Source of the DNA: Leptodontidium sp. MPI-SDFR-AT-0119
Lineage: Eukaryota; Ascomycota; Leotiomycetes; Helotiales; Leptodontidiaceae
DNA: 64,000 nucleotides
Direction of reading: 5' to 3'
Assembly (NCBI GenBank): GCA_020726505.1
Contig: JAHLEZ010000001.1
Span: 2,232,001-2,296,000, forward strand
Positions within the stretch are counted from its first letter, which is position 1, and each line of letters begins with the position of its first letter. Positions 1 to 10,678 of the stretch are shown here, piece after piece. The translations under genes and the position numbers were made by a program. The notes below the pieces were generated by a model, which was given only the letters and a program-made list of their open reading frames with translations, made no database searches and was not told the DNA's origin.

Positions 1-815
1 TATCCGTAGAAGAGCGCACATAGAGCACCCCAGTATGCCGATCCAACCTTCAATGCCTTGATCCAGAGGTAGAAGGTAAATACGAGTAGGAAAATGGCAA
101 TTGCCTCGTTATCGTAGCTGCCAGCAACTGATCTCGAGATGTAACCTGGGGCAATACCCATGAAGATGGCGGCGAGGAGGCCAGCGGAAGGAGAAGTTGA
201 CATCTCGTTCGTGAAGAGGTATGTTGCGAAAGCGGTGAGTCCAGAGAATCCTGGGGCAAGTAGCACACAGATGTTTCGAATATCAACTGGAATCGTGAGG
301 GCTCGGAGAGCGTGGTAAATGGCACCACTGGTCACCATCAAACCGGGGTATAGTGTTCCTCCAGTAACTCGTCCCAATGGATGCCACGTCCGGTCATCAA
401 ACCAATCCCAAAAGTCGTAGAAGCCATGTTGTACTAGGTATTTCGTTGCTCTGAAGTTAAACCAAGGATCGACTGCGAGTCAATTAGCTAGAGTCCTTGA
501 AGAGCTGTGTGTTGTGCCGAGGGCAGATGGCATTTGACGATTGGTAACTGACATTCGTGAATAATACTCTCAAAACGGATCACGGAGAACAATCTCGATG
601 CTACAGCTCTGTATGCCAGTCAGTATGGCTTCTTTCTGCCAAGTGTCATCCCATCAACCAGACAGAGCTGGAGAGCATTCAAATGCCAACATCCTGTTGG
701 GGCTCTGGAGTACGTACGCAGCTGCAATTAAGCACAAAATGATTAATCGAAGAAGACCTCTGGAACTCCTTCCTGTGCTTCCCTTGAAGAAGGGCTCTGA
801 AATCGTTTCCGCCAT
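1..815 (-). CDS. STT3: Oligosaccharyltransferase catalytic subunit STT3 (N-terminal part, cut by window edge)
   Basis: STT3 is the catalytic, multi-pass ER membrane subunit of oligosaccharyltransferase. It moves the lipid-linked glycan onto Asn in N-X-S/T sequons. Exons read from the sequence: 815-718, 608-553 and 472 to beyond base 1, with introns 717-609 and 552-473. The spliced protein starts [12 protein letters not shown] and enters a first hydrophobic segment ([14 protein letters not shown]). It then gives [27 protein letters not shown] without a frame break; EFDPWFNFR carries the first conserved acidic residue of the family. Further on is [14 protein letters not shown], the conserved luminal-loop acidic motif. 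The WWDYG acceptor-binding motif lies beyond the window. The start is the first ATG that gives a clean N-terminus before the first membrane helix. About 210 of roughly 740 residues are present. Identity is very secure; the start is well supported. Confidence 0.96.
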
Positions 816-1580
816 TGTTGGTGGTTGAACAGAAAAGTTGTCGATGATGTTGAACTTGTCGCATATCTGTCTCCTCTAGAGCTACGCGGCTGCTAAACAG
901 GGGTCGATGTTGAAGCTAAGCTTCTGGTGGCTTCACGTGACGGAGGCCAGCAGGTATTTCGAGCAGGTGTTTTTGAAGAGCATATATTAGAGGAGCGAAC
1001 GAAGGTGTTACTTCAAGAAAGGCAGGAATACTTTTAGAAAGTTCCTTGGGGTAAATTACTATAGTCTAAAGTTGCGGAATAGTTGATGATTTGAATGAAA
1101 GGTAGCGCTGTCAACATTGCTTCACTTACTCTTACTGAACTGCTGCAACACTTTAATTCAAACTGAATGCCGAAAAACAAGCTGTGCCCTGAATATATGA
1201 TAAAAACATATCGGAAAATAGCCAAAGCAAGAATACCGATAATTGGTCACTTCCAGGTTATGTTATTGCTTCTGAAGAACATCAACACTCCTAGCATCAA
1301 GACACTTACTTGCACTTTGCAACGATTCCGTACTAGAAAATAACCTGATCGTCACTTCCAAAAACATCGGTACGTCTGGTCGTTCGAATATGCTCCACTG
1401 TTCCTTTCACTATGAGTACAATGTACAAGAAGTATGCTAAGTGACGTCTAAGCTTTTGTATGAATCACTTTGCATCTCCCAAGCCCCAAACCAGTGTCCC
1501 TTGTTTGGTCCACTAACTCGATGCCGTCTATCTCCTCCCATCTAGCCCATCATTACAACCATATCCCATCCCCAGTCTCC
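816..1580. other. Intergenic, upstream of STT3 and downstream of ATP synthase subunit e
   Basis: No coding sequence is supported here. The stretch should hold the STT3 promoter, and a CACGTGA box sits at 934-940, about 120 bp before its start codon. Short ORFs on both strands have no recognisable product. I see no tRNA and no repeat. Confidence 0.6.
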
Positions 1581-2108
1581 CTATGAGGTCTTCGCGTCAA
1601 GACTTGTCAAGAGTGCCTCCAGGTCAAATCGTGAGTCGTTAGGATCGCTTATAACTATTCCACATCGTCAGCATATATCCCTAGGATGGCATATTTCATG
1701 GCAGAGGCCCGAACGAGTGGCAATGGTTATTGCTTCCTTGCTCGGGCAGGCGGAATGGAACTGATGTTGTCTTGGGTTCGACGTACTTCCTCCACTTGCT
1801 GTCGACGGGCTTGCAGGTGCATTCTTCTTCGAGAACTCCGCCTTTGCCTGGTTGATCAAACTCTCCTTGCGCTCATATTCTCTGTTGATGGCGGCCAATT
1901 TCGAGGCGGAGGAAAGCTTGGCTTGGTGGTAGAATCCGTAGAAGATACCAGCACCTAATGCTGAGTACCGGAGAACCTGAAGGGACGAGAAGCGTCAGCA
2001 TAAATCCCTGAATAATTGTCGAGAGACCGTGGCAGATTTCAATGCCATTGGGATTGTTGATGGCAGGCGCAAAATTCTTGAACGTACATTTACCCCCGTG
2101 GAAGCCAT
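1581..2108 (-). CDS. TIM11: Mitochondrial F1Fo-ATP synthase subunit e
   Basis: Small inner-membrane subunit of the Fo sector needed for ATP synthase dimerisation and cristae shape (yeast Tim11/Atp21). Exons 2108-2088, 1976-1787 and 1654-1581 join without frame conflict into 94 residues, the normal family length. The first exon is only seven codons (MASTGVN). The second encodes VLRYSALGAGIFYGFYH, which contains the GxGxxxG membrane-helix motif that mediates dimerisation, followed by a charged helix (NREYERKESLINQAK). The third encodes the conserved acidic tail DPNDSRFDLEALL. Introns are GTACGT...CAG and GTACGT...TAG, the second with a CTGAC branch site. Reading straight through the second intron gives a false Cys/His-containing tail. 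It is divergent from the dynein intermediate chain, with a 427-bp shared upstream region. Confidence 0.93.
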
Positions 2109-2535
2109 CGGAGAAGCTGGTTTGTGATGAAAAGAGCGAGTGGATGGAGGGCGAAGAGTTGAGACAAATGCGATGTGTCCGGGTGAGTCAATTGACAGGC
2201 TGTCGCAGCTGTGGGAGTCGCCGTTGTGTTGTTGTGACAAAGCGAAGCTGTTTTTGAGGTGGTCGGAGAAGATCTCAAAGCTCATCCCGGAATCTTGCGA
2301 ACCATTTGAGTGACACGTGACCCGAATTTATGCACGCGAAACCACTCTCAAAGACGCGACAGCTAGCTTGGAAAGGGGAAGTTAACAAAACCATTTCCAA
2401 ACCGTCCTATATCACCAAGAATCGGACTCTTTTGGTTTTTCTCATATCCTCATTTGAGCCTAGAACGAATCCCCTCTACAATCCTTCCAGGCGCCAAAAT
2501 ACTGCCTTGCCCCGAGATGGGCATCTGTCGCAGAC
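2109..2535. promoter_or_regulatory. Divergent promoter region, ATP synthase subunit e / dynein intermediate chain
   Basis: This 427-bp gap lies between two divergent start codons (2108 minus, 2536 plus) and must contain both promoters. A CACGTGA box is at 2314-2320. I see no clear TATA box. Its regulatory role is inferred from position only. Confidence 0.5.
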
Positions 2536-4701
2536 ATGATGCAACAACGCAGAGATGAGATTCTGGCAAAGAAGGCGAAGCTTGCAGAGTTGAAGAGACA
2601 GAGAGAACTTCGAACGAGGGAGATATCTTCAAGTCGGCAGAGCATAGGCAGTTCTAGTGATGTACATACTTGCTACGGTCTGCCACGTTGAAGTACTAAC
2701 TCTCTCCAGCTCATAGCCCCAACTCCAAGCCGAGCAGAGAATCGGGAAGAACTGGACAAATACATTTCCTCGATATTGGTGGACAAGAGTAGACCTGGAT
2801 CAACGGGACCTGGAGGTGCTGGCTCTCCAGCGGGCAAAGGCAGTCGGCCGAATAGTGTATTGAGTGCTGGGGAACTGAGCAATGAGAACTCGGAACCATC
2901 TATCAGTCAACTGCAGAATCAAACACAAACCCTTTCGATATCAACGCAAGTTCTGTCTACCGTTCCTCTGGCCACTGTCTACGAGTTCCCGCCATCACCA
3001 GTAAAGGAGGTATTCTCATACAGTAAAGGGGTACAAACAACAGAAGAATGGGGAACCCAAACATCGCGACCAAATGCTTTCGAAGACTCCGATAATGATG
3101 AAGGAGAGAATCCTGCGGCATCCACACCTAGCAAGCGGTTGAGCAGGAGAGAGCGGGACAAGGAAGAGGAGTTGCGAGAGAATCTTAGGAGGGAAATAGA
3201 AGAGGAGCTCAAAGCAACCAGAGAACTAGTTGTTGATGGACCCCTGAAGACGTCACAAAATGGAGTTGCAAATTTCCCCGCAAGAGCTCTCACAAACGAA
3301 GAGCTCAATGCTGTCACATCGTCAGATGACTTCATGGACTTTGTGGAGAGGTCTAGCAAGGTTATTGAGAGAGCGTTAGATCAAGAATATGATATCTTGG
3401 CAGACTATGCCCTCAGCGGCCAGAATGGAGTCGACGATGACGATGATGAGTATGGAAGCACCAGAGGCAAAGGTCGGCGGCGTGTCAAGGAGGTCGCTCA
3501 ATTCTACGATGAACGGTGGTCCAAGAAGAGAATGATCAGCGACATCAACTTCTCTCCTAAGTTCCCTGAATTAGTACTTGCGGCATACACCAAAAACCCT
3601 TCAGCACCCCACGATCCGGATGGACTCGTCCAAGTCTGGAATATGCACCTCCACGACAGACCCGAGTTTGTCTTCCACGCCCAATCTGACGTCTTAGCCG
3701 CCAAATTCTCCCCTTTTCACCCAAATCTCATCATAGGAGGATGTTACAGCGGCCAAGTCTTGCTCTGGGATACCAGAATGAAATCCGCACCAGTCCAAAA
3801 GACAGCACTTACGGGAACTGGGCATACCCATCCCGTCTACTCCGTCGACATCGTTGGAACCCAAAACGCAAATAACATCATCTCCTGCTCAACCGACGGT
3901 GTCGTCTGCGGCTGGACAGTCGACATGCTCGCCCAACCTCAAGAACTCCTAACACTCACCACACCACCTCCCGCCAAAACAGAAGATCTCTCCCCAACAT
4001 GCATGGCCTTCCCCAAAGCAGACCCAACGTACTTCCTTGTAGGCTCCGAAGAAGGTACCATCTTTCCCTGCCACCGCTACGACCGCGCTGGTGCCAAAGC
4101 AGGTGTAGACCAACGCATCAGCTACAGAGGCCACGCCGGTCCAGTTATGTCCATCGACTTCCACCCCGCTCGCGGTCCCGTCGATCTCGGCGACCTAGTC
4201 CTCTCCTCCTCTCTAGACTGGAGCGTCAAGCTGTGGAAAGTCCGCGCCCCAGCCGCAACCTCCACCACAGGCATAACGGGAGAAAACCAATCCGTCGTCC
4301 CCATCCTTGACTTTACTCGCGAAGACGTCGTCTACGACGCTGCATGGTCACCTGTCAAACCCGGCGTCTTCTCCCTCGTCGACGGAGCTGGTAATCTCGA
4401 AGTCTGGGATATCACTGTTGACACTGAAGTCCCACTCGCCAAAGTCACGCCAAGCGGCCGCGAAGGAGGGAGGAGTATGATGGCCAAGAGTCTGAATAAA
4501 CTCTCCTGGGAAGAATCAGAAGGCAAACGTCTCGCAACAGGCGGTATTGACGGCACGCTCACTGTATTCGAAGTCGGGCCCGACCTAGGTGGGAAGGAAA
4601 GCGCCAGGAATGAAGAATGGACGAACGTCAAGAAGTTGGTAGCGAAATTAGAGAGTACGGCTGCTGGGCCTGGCGCGGTCAATGGGGTGAATGGTGTATA
4701 G
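2536..4701 (+). CDS. nudI: Cytoplasmic dynein intermediate chain (WD40 protein)
   Basis: Scaffold subunit of cytoplasmic dynein 1; it links heavy chains to the light chains and dynactin for nuclear migration and vesicle transport in hyphae. Exons are 2536-2661 and 2710-4701, giving 705 aa; the 48-bp intron has a TACTAAC branch site. The N-terminal 42 residues (MMQQRRDEILAKKAKLAEL) form the charged coiled-coil that binds dynactin p150. An acidic, Ser-rich linker follows with LC8 light-chain motifs: TQT near residue 114, and KGVQTTEEWGTQT near 148-160. From about residue 260 to the end is a WD40 propeller (VQVWNMH, VLLWDTR, VKLWKV, LEVWDI). The start was placed at 2536 because this exon restores the missing dynactin-binding helix; the longest open frame alone would begin at a non-ATG codon at 2776. 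nudI is the Aspergillus nidulans name. Confidence 0.95.
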
Positions 4702-5852
4702 GTAGAGTGGACTTGCTTATGGGAGGCTCGTCATGATCTGGCTGTACTAGATGGGGCGTTCTATTCTATTCTTGTCCTGTATTGTGTTGTGTTGCATATA
4801 CCCTAGTTTTCTCATCCTTCACACACCTACTTGCAAGTATGATAAAAGAGGGAGATAGAAATCAAATTGAAGAAATCACCACCAAAATCATACTTCCTCG
4901 TTGCCTGCATGGGAGTTGAAACAAAATCCAATCCATTTTCTTCGCCCAATCTTATTGAATGTCAATTCCGGGAATGGGCCGGTCCGGCTCGAAAATTCAG
5001 ACAAGCTACATTATCGAGCAAGTCCCTGACGGCATGTTCATCCCAATCGCCTCAAAGGTAGCGGTTAAGTTAAATCTAGCTACCTGATCTCTGCGCTGAT
5101 TCACAGCGTACTGTACAGTGCACCCAAGCCGCCTTGGAAGATAATTGAGATTACTGATGAATTGTAAAAGTCATAGTGGGATTCCGAGCGTCGAGTCGGT
5201 AGGTAACTATTATTGAACGGATGGATAAACTGGCGTTGAACGAGACTCTCGTTGCTGTGTTTGCCTCAGGGAATTAGCTTGGGCCATTGGATTCGTTGGG
5301 AGAGAACGGCGCTGGGTTCCGAGTAGGCATAGCCGTGGTTGGAGGAGGAGGAGGAGGGGGAGGAGGTTGGTGAATGCTGTGGATGGACTGGAGAGCTTGA
5401 TTCTATCGGAATTGGCATTGGAATCATTCTGGCGATGGTCGTCTTCTTGGCCAGCTTTTGAGTCGTCATCGGCTGGGTTCTCTTAGTCGTCGCTCAGGGT
5501 GAGATCAATGATGTCGGAGACGTGCAGGTATTTGAAGACGGACCACTTTTGGGAAGTGTGGACATTGCCAGATGTTTCGTCTCTGTCTTAATGTTGCCCG
5601 ATTTGTTGGTGGTGGTTTTCAAGCCGTGGTTGCTGTCGTTTTGAGATGGAGTTGACGAGGAGAGCAAGGCGGCTTGTCAATAGACAAAGTTTCGCGTAAA
5701 GCTGCAACAACACATATCTAAGCACAAATAAATAAAAACATAAACTCCACTAGTGCAAAGGTAACGTGGACATCGCTACTGGCAATCATCTGTATTCAAA
5801 TCTCTGTGGTATCTATTCTATCCGTCTATTCTAAACAAGTCTGTCTCCCAAT
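4702..5852. other. Intergenic between two convergent genes
   Basis: This is the 3' side of both the dynein gene and the reductase gene. Apart from a weak minus-strand coding-like segment (5483-5587) and a Ser/Pro-rich open frame just below it (5266-5469), I see no gene, RNA or repeat. Confidence 0.5.
5483..5587 (-). other. Coding-like tail with SUMO-interaction-like motif
   Basis: A 34-residue open stretch bounded upstream by a stop reads ...SQKWSVFKYLHVSD and ends IIDLTLSDD before TAA. The I-I-D-L-T core followed by acidic residues has the form of a SUMO-interaction motif, often found at protein ends. No start codon or convincing upstream exon was found, so it could be the last exon of a small gene, a decayed gene or chance. 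Confidence 0.2.
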
Positions 5853-6968
5853 CTACAACTTCGACGCTTGCGCCTCAAACTCCTTGCTAAACGGCCAAGT
5901 GATATATCCCTCCTTCGAGCCCTTGTTATAGAACTTCTCTCTATCGTACGGCGTGAACTCAATACCCTTCTCAACTCTAAACACCAAATCCGGGTTCGAG
6001 ATGAAATACCTCCCGAAGACAATCAAGACGTTATTGTTCTTGTACTCCTCATCAGCAGCCGTTCTTGCAGACTCTTGAGTAAATCCACCAGCAAGCAAGA
6101 CAGGGCTTTGGTTGTCCCATAGATCAACCAAGAAATTTACATTCTCTGTTGATTCCACTTCCGTGTTTCCTGATATCCGCGACTCGACGATATGGATATA
6201 AGCCAACTTCAACTTCTTCAGTTCTTGTGCGAAGTACGTGAATTGCGGCTTGGGGTCTTTCATCTTCATTCCCTGGAACGCCGAGAACGGACTCAATCGA
6301 ATAGCCGTTCTTTCGGCACCAACGGCCTCAACAACGGCCTTTGCGACCTCAATTCCGAAACGGGCTCTGTTCTCTACACTTCCACCCCAAGCATCCGTCC
6401 TATTGTTCGAGACATCTTGAATGAACTGATCAACCAAATATCCATTCGCGCCGTGAATCTCAACACCATCAAAGCCAGCCGCAATCGCGTTCTTCGCCGC
6501 CTGAGCATACAACCCGATATATTCCTTGATCTCCTCCTCAGTCAAAGGCGTAGGTGTAGCTCCACCTTCGAAAGGGATATCACTCGCGCCCTTGACTTGA
6601 GCATCTTGTCCCAACTCCTTCTTCAGCTGGCCGGGGCTAGCAGCTCGGCCCAAAGCCCATAACTGGAGGTAGATGAATGAACCCTTTGCATGGACGGCTT
6701 CAGTGACCTTCTTCCATGATGCGATCTGCTCTGGTGACCAGATCCCTGGAGCGTTTCCGTAGCCGCCTGCCTTGGGTGCGATGAATGTCGCTTCGGTGAT
6801 CAAGAGGGTTCCTGGAACGGAGGCTCGTTGCGCGTAGTATTCTGGGACGAATGGGAGGGGGACGTGGGCGTCGTCGGCGCGGAATCGAGTGAGTGGTGCT
6901 AGAGCAATGCGGTTCTGCAGCTCCACCTTGCCCAGCTTGAGTGGCTTGAAGAGGTTGGAAGATGACAT
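5853..6968 (-). CDS. Old yellow enzyme family NADH:flavin oxidoreductase
   Basis: FMN-dependent ene-reductase of the old yellow enzyme (OYE) family, which reduces activated C=C bonds at the expense of NAD(P)H. This is a single exon of 371 aa forming a complete TIM barrel. Visible family marks: N-terminal FKPLKLGKVELQNRIALAPL with TRFRADDAHVP; ITEATFI; IYLQLWALGRAA; the substrate/flavin motif IHGANGYLVDQF with His172, Asn175 and Tyr177 (the H-x2-N-x-Y pattern of OYE); and NNRTDAWGGSVENRARF. The ATG at 6968 was chosen because the frame upstream reads through promoter-like sequence and homology starts right at MSSSNLFKPLK. Fungal relatives act in detoxification or secondary metabolism. No biosynthetic partner gene adjoins it, so the physiological substrate is unknown. 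Confidence 0.93.
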   Translation of the reverse strand: MSSSNLFKPLKLGKVELQNRIALAPLTRFRADDAHVPLPFVPEYYAQRASVPGTLLITEATFIAPKAGGYGNAPGIWSPEQIASWKKVTEAVHAKGSFIYLQLWALGRAASPGQLKKELGQDAQVKGASDIPFEGGATPTPLTEEEIKEYIGLYAQAAKNAIAAGFDGVEIHGANGYLVDQFIQDVSNNRTDAWGGSVENRARFGIEVAKAVVEAVGAERTAIRLSPFSAFQGMKMKDPKPQFTYFAQELKKLKLAYIHIVESRISGNTEVESTENVNFLVDLWDNQSPVLLAGGFTQESARTAADEEYKNNNVLIVFGRYFISNPDLVFRVEKGIEFTPYDREKFYNKGSKEGYITWPFSKEFEAQASKL

Positions 6969-7910
6969 GGTGCTATCTGTACCTAGCAGGTACCTAAATA
7001 TGTATGGAGGGGTATAGAGGGGCAATTGCGATAAGTGCAGCAAGGTGTAAGAGGACAAATGCAAATGAGAGAGGTGAGTGAGTGGTATGAGAAAAAAATA
7101 CCTTAGCTGTGGAGGGAAGAAGCTTTATGTACCTGTCTTCCTCCCGGTACTATCTCTCGGCATCTCTGCGATCGATGGCGTGCCCAAAGATAGTCAAATC
7201 AATACTTAGCCGCATTGATTTCGCTGGGTTGATTGTTCAGCAGGCAGCCCTTGACGTCGGAGAAACCTCAAGCCACCAAAAGAGAATCGGAGGTGCTTAG
7301 TAATTATAAACGAAATGAATCCACCTTTCTGCAACATTTTTTTCGTTGCAGCGCGCTTAAAGGCAAGGTCCCAATCAAGGCAGTGAAGATAATATGTGAG
7401 GTGATAATGATGAGAAATCTACCGTACCTAGGTAGGTGCCAAGTGATAAGGAAAAGGTCGAAAAACACTGATGACGTCGTTGGAGGTTCTGCGCCTCCCG
7501 CAGCGGGCAAGCTGGGACGGGGCTCTTCGACGGACCTATTTTACGTCCCCAACAGTCCCAGACAACAATGGAAGCGGACTAATCCCATCCACGATTTTCA
7601 GCACTTTAACTTTCTGTTTTGTGAATCTTATTCGAACGACATCTCGACTTCTCCGACAACGGCTTAAGAGGCAATAGGTCGAGAAGAAGAAAAGAGAAGA
7701 AGAAGAACCTGTAGATAGATGGATTGGCAACGTGCTGGCCTGGCAAGCGAGGGCTTGATTGGTGCGATTGCGAGGTGCGAAGCGGGAAAGGAAGAAGTAA
7801 TAATACTTTCTTGTCCCTTCTCTTTGAGCCACGTCACATTCATTTATTCATTTTGTCGTTTGTTCGTTGGTTCGTTCAGCCCTACATATCTATCATATGT
7901 CTCCGACTTG
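6969..7910. other. Intergenic, upstream of OYE reductase
   Basis: Contains the presumed promoter of the reductase. Several open frames cover it but none resembles a known protein. No RNA gene or repeat seen. Confidence 0.5.
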
Positions 7911-8150
7911 TCAATCAGACAGGGTCTCTATTTTGCTCGTATCTGTGATACTCGGGCGGCCATTACAAATTCCTGCCTTGACGATGATGATATCCAAGTG
8001 GTTTATTTGGTGAGTGGTTTGGGCCGAGTGTGAGGGTGTGCGAATGCAGGTTTTTATTGCGTTGTGGGAGGGGAGGGAGAGGTAGCGGATTAGGGGGCCG
8101 AGACCTAGGCCCCGGTTTGCTCTAGTGATGAAGAGTGGTGTTTGGACCAT
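7911..8150 (-). pseudogene. Short-chain dehydrogenase fragment, N-terminal part
   Basis: From the ATG at 8150 the frame reads MVQTPLFITRANRGLGLGPL, matching the Rossmann start of fungal short-chain dehydrogenases (usually ITGANRGIGLGLV). It then reads RYLSLPSHNAI, and after an apparent deletion of about 35 residues INHLDIIIVKAGI, the counterpart of the HLDVVIANAGI strand. It stops after about 80 residues with no catalytic region. The first Gly of the nucleotide motif has become Arg (ITR), and the internal gap removes the strand that discriminates NAD from NADP. The missing C-terminal part of a similar protein lies 2.5 kb away on the other strand (10691-10993). I call it a non-functional remnant. 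Confidence 0.75.
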
Positions 8151-8886
8151 TGGGAATGCAGTTGACAATGGGAGAATTTGAGATCTGAAAGAATCTAAGG
8201 CTGCTTTGTGGGATTTACAGAGTGGCTGATATTCTGTAGGAACTTGATAGACCAAAACAAGAGCCTTCCCGATAAAGGCAGAGAAGCAGCGCTCCCAGTG
8301 GGAGATAGATGCCGACACGAAACTTGATAAAGAACAACCCATTGAAAAAGACCCGCTTCTATGAATTGAGGCGAGGCTGTGGTTTCTGACACGCCTCAGT
8401 CCTGCATGTCAAGTCTGACATATGTCGTGATGGCTGTTCAGTCTCCTTCGCATTCGTATCCATCTTCCAATGACAGGCCGCCAACGAAACGTCGAGACTG
8501 CAGCTCCATAACCCACGGGGTCTGGTTTGTAAAATTGGACGGCGCATTTTTCAATCAGGTGAGTATGCGATCTTTGCCCAGCCGGTAACAATTTCAACAC
8601 TTGCAGGCCTCCTTCGCATTTGTTGATACCCACCAGCTGCAAATTAAGCGAAGAGGATGCAAAACATGAGGACGGAACAAGACGCTTTCAAATACTCAGG
8701 ACACATTCACAAAGACTTGGCAATTCATTCTTTCCCTTGCGTCAGGAACTATTTGATATTTCCCTCTCCCTCCTTCTAAATTCCAAATCACGATGTGCGA
8801 AAATCACAGCATCTTTGATTGATTGAATGTTTATGGAACTTGAAGTCACTGCAAGCGAGCCCCTGGAACGGGGAAGTTGAAAGTTT
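8151..8886. other. Gap between dehydrogenase remnant and HET remnant
   Basis: No supported gene. The N-terminal half of the decayed HET gene, including the YxxLSYxWG and LWIDxLCI motifs, would be expected here on the plus strand. I could not find either, so that half appears deleted or beyond recognition. Confidence 0.45.
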
Positions 8887-10385
8887 TCGGTGGACGACTG
8901 GATCACCAAGTCTTCCCGCATGGATCAAGTATATTCTCATGCAATATTTACCATCGTGGCAGATGCTGCGGGAAACAGCACTTCCGGATTTCTTGGGCCA
9001 GAAGCAAGTAGTATTCGAAAGACCTCTGTAGTCAAGTGCGATCTTACTTCTCAGCCAAGTCAGACAGCTGGGCATACAGCGGTTCATGTTCGCCAGAGAG
9101 GAGACTTGGCGTTCCAACTTCCCTACCACGATTTCTACGAGGAAGATTTACCGTACCAGTGGAGCGACTGGGAATCTAGACTAGAAAATCCTCCTCGTAG
9201 CAAGTTATCAACGGGGCCTGGGAATTCCAAGAGAGACTGTTGTCACCACGCACGCTGCATTTCAGCCGCACAAGATGGCATGGGAATGCCGGTCTATAGC
9301 TCTGGTTTCAAGCGGTGCACATGATAGTGTCTCCGCGCAGGACGTTCTACTATGCCTTGGAAACGTTTGACAGAGGGATATCGTGGAGAAGTATACTCGG
9401 CTGGACCTCACTAGAGAGACAGATCGATTGTCTGCTCTCGCTGGGATAGCTGTGAGAGCGTCGACTTTGCGGCCGGGAGATCAATATATAGCGTGAGTGC
9501 TGTCTGAGATATAACGACCCCTTCCACTTCCACTTCCCTGTCTGCGAAGTGCTCATATACTTCCCTTCATCAATATTCGCTTCACACGGGTCCGCGGTAT
9601 ATAGGACGAACTGTGCTGACATCTAAATCGTTCAGGGGAATGTGGCGTAACACCATTAGATCGGAGCTCTCATGGTACACTGTACCCGAGAAACCCAGTT
9701 CCCGCCCCCCGAGCCAAAATGCACCACCGACCTGGTCCTGGGCATCGGTATCTGGGCAGATACGGCACGCCCTCGTGGCTGGCATTCCAAGCGATGCTTC
9801 CTTCGTGGACGTGCTCAGCGTGCAGTTCACATCTAATATCAGGCCCTCGATGGGGCGGGACCAGAGACACCTGCGTCTCTTGTGGCTTCGGGGTACCTGG
9901 TTCCTATAGACAGTGTATGGTTTCAGCACTCTAGCTTCAACTATGTCGATGTCTGGCCTGCGGAGGGCTACCGATCTTGCTATAGGGTGAAGTGGCTATC
10001 GCGGGTAATGTTGCCGGAGAACCGCGTCGCAATGCTGGACGTACATAAAGCAACCGCCCTGTACGATGAGAACATTCAGCTTGATAGGCTTGATGGCATG
10101 GAGCTTGAGAGTATGGACCATATCATGCTTTTAACAGCTCTTTCGAAGGGGGTAGTCTACGGACTGTTATTGAACAAGCGAGTTGTCTCTGGAGATATGC
10201 CTGAGTACGAGAGGGTTGGCTTCATCAATGGCCTGGATGCGATAGGAGATCTTAGCACCTGGAGCTCAAGTTACTATTCATCTGAGCCAATGTTTACGGA
10301 GGACTGGGAGCCTGAGGATAGTGGAGGAATCACGGCTATCCTTGAATATGCTGACATTGAGAGAAGCACAATGAAGATCTGGTAG
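8887..10385 (+). pseudogene. Decayed HET-domain (heterokaryon incompatibility) gene
   Basis: Family-typical segments occur in the right order but in different frames. DDWITKSSRMDQVYSHAIF...VADAAGNSTSGFL (8887 on) is followed by a shift to NGAWEFQERLLSPRTLHFSR (near 9208), then a shift to KMAWECRSIALVSSGAHD (near 9275). EKYTRLDLTRETDRLSALAGIA (near 9390) is followed by a probable intact intron (GTGAGT at 9494 to CAG at 9636). After it come GMWRNTIRSELSWY and PTWSWASVSG, then another shift near 9900 to LVPIDSVWFQ and a C-terminus ending at 10385. At least three frameshifts are needed, and the N-terminal core motifs are missing. HET proteins trigger cell death on contact between incompatible strains; this copy cannot make a full product. 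Confidence 0.8.
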
Positions 10386-10618
10386 GGCTTTCACCATAAG
10401 GGGGTGCTAAAATCGTTGTGATACCTACTCCGAGAGGGAATTGTCCGGATCGAGGTGGAGAGGTTATGGGCGAACCGGTGAAGGTTGGAAAGTCCGCAAA
10501 GGCCGATGTTGAGGGAGTCGAAGAGGGAGGGTGGTCCTATGTTCGTGCCGCTCGGATCGACTGTTGGGTGTTTGGGCGTGAGTTTCCTAGAATCCTACCT
10601 AGGAAGAACGTCTTTTGA
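10386..10618 (+). other. Open coding-like fragment of unknown origin
   Basis: A frame open from about 10390 to 10618 reads GGAKIVVIPTPRGNCPDRGG then GEPVKVGKSAKADVEGVEEG and GGWSYVRAARIDCWVFG. The composition looks protein-like rather than random, but I do not recognise the family and there is no good start codon. It sits between the HET remnant and the dehydrogenase remnant and may be another gene fragment in the same rearranged block. Confidence 0.25.
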
Positions 10619-10678
10619 GTAGACTATGTTTTTGATGGATTTATTTTGTAACTTTTGTTGTATGGAGTGCAATGTTAA

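Noticed and set aside
8887..10385. RIP as the cause of HET gene decay
   Set aside because: The lesions seen are frame changes and loss of a segment, not an excess of C-to-T stop codons; a proper index was not computed.
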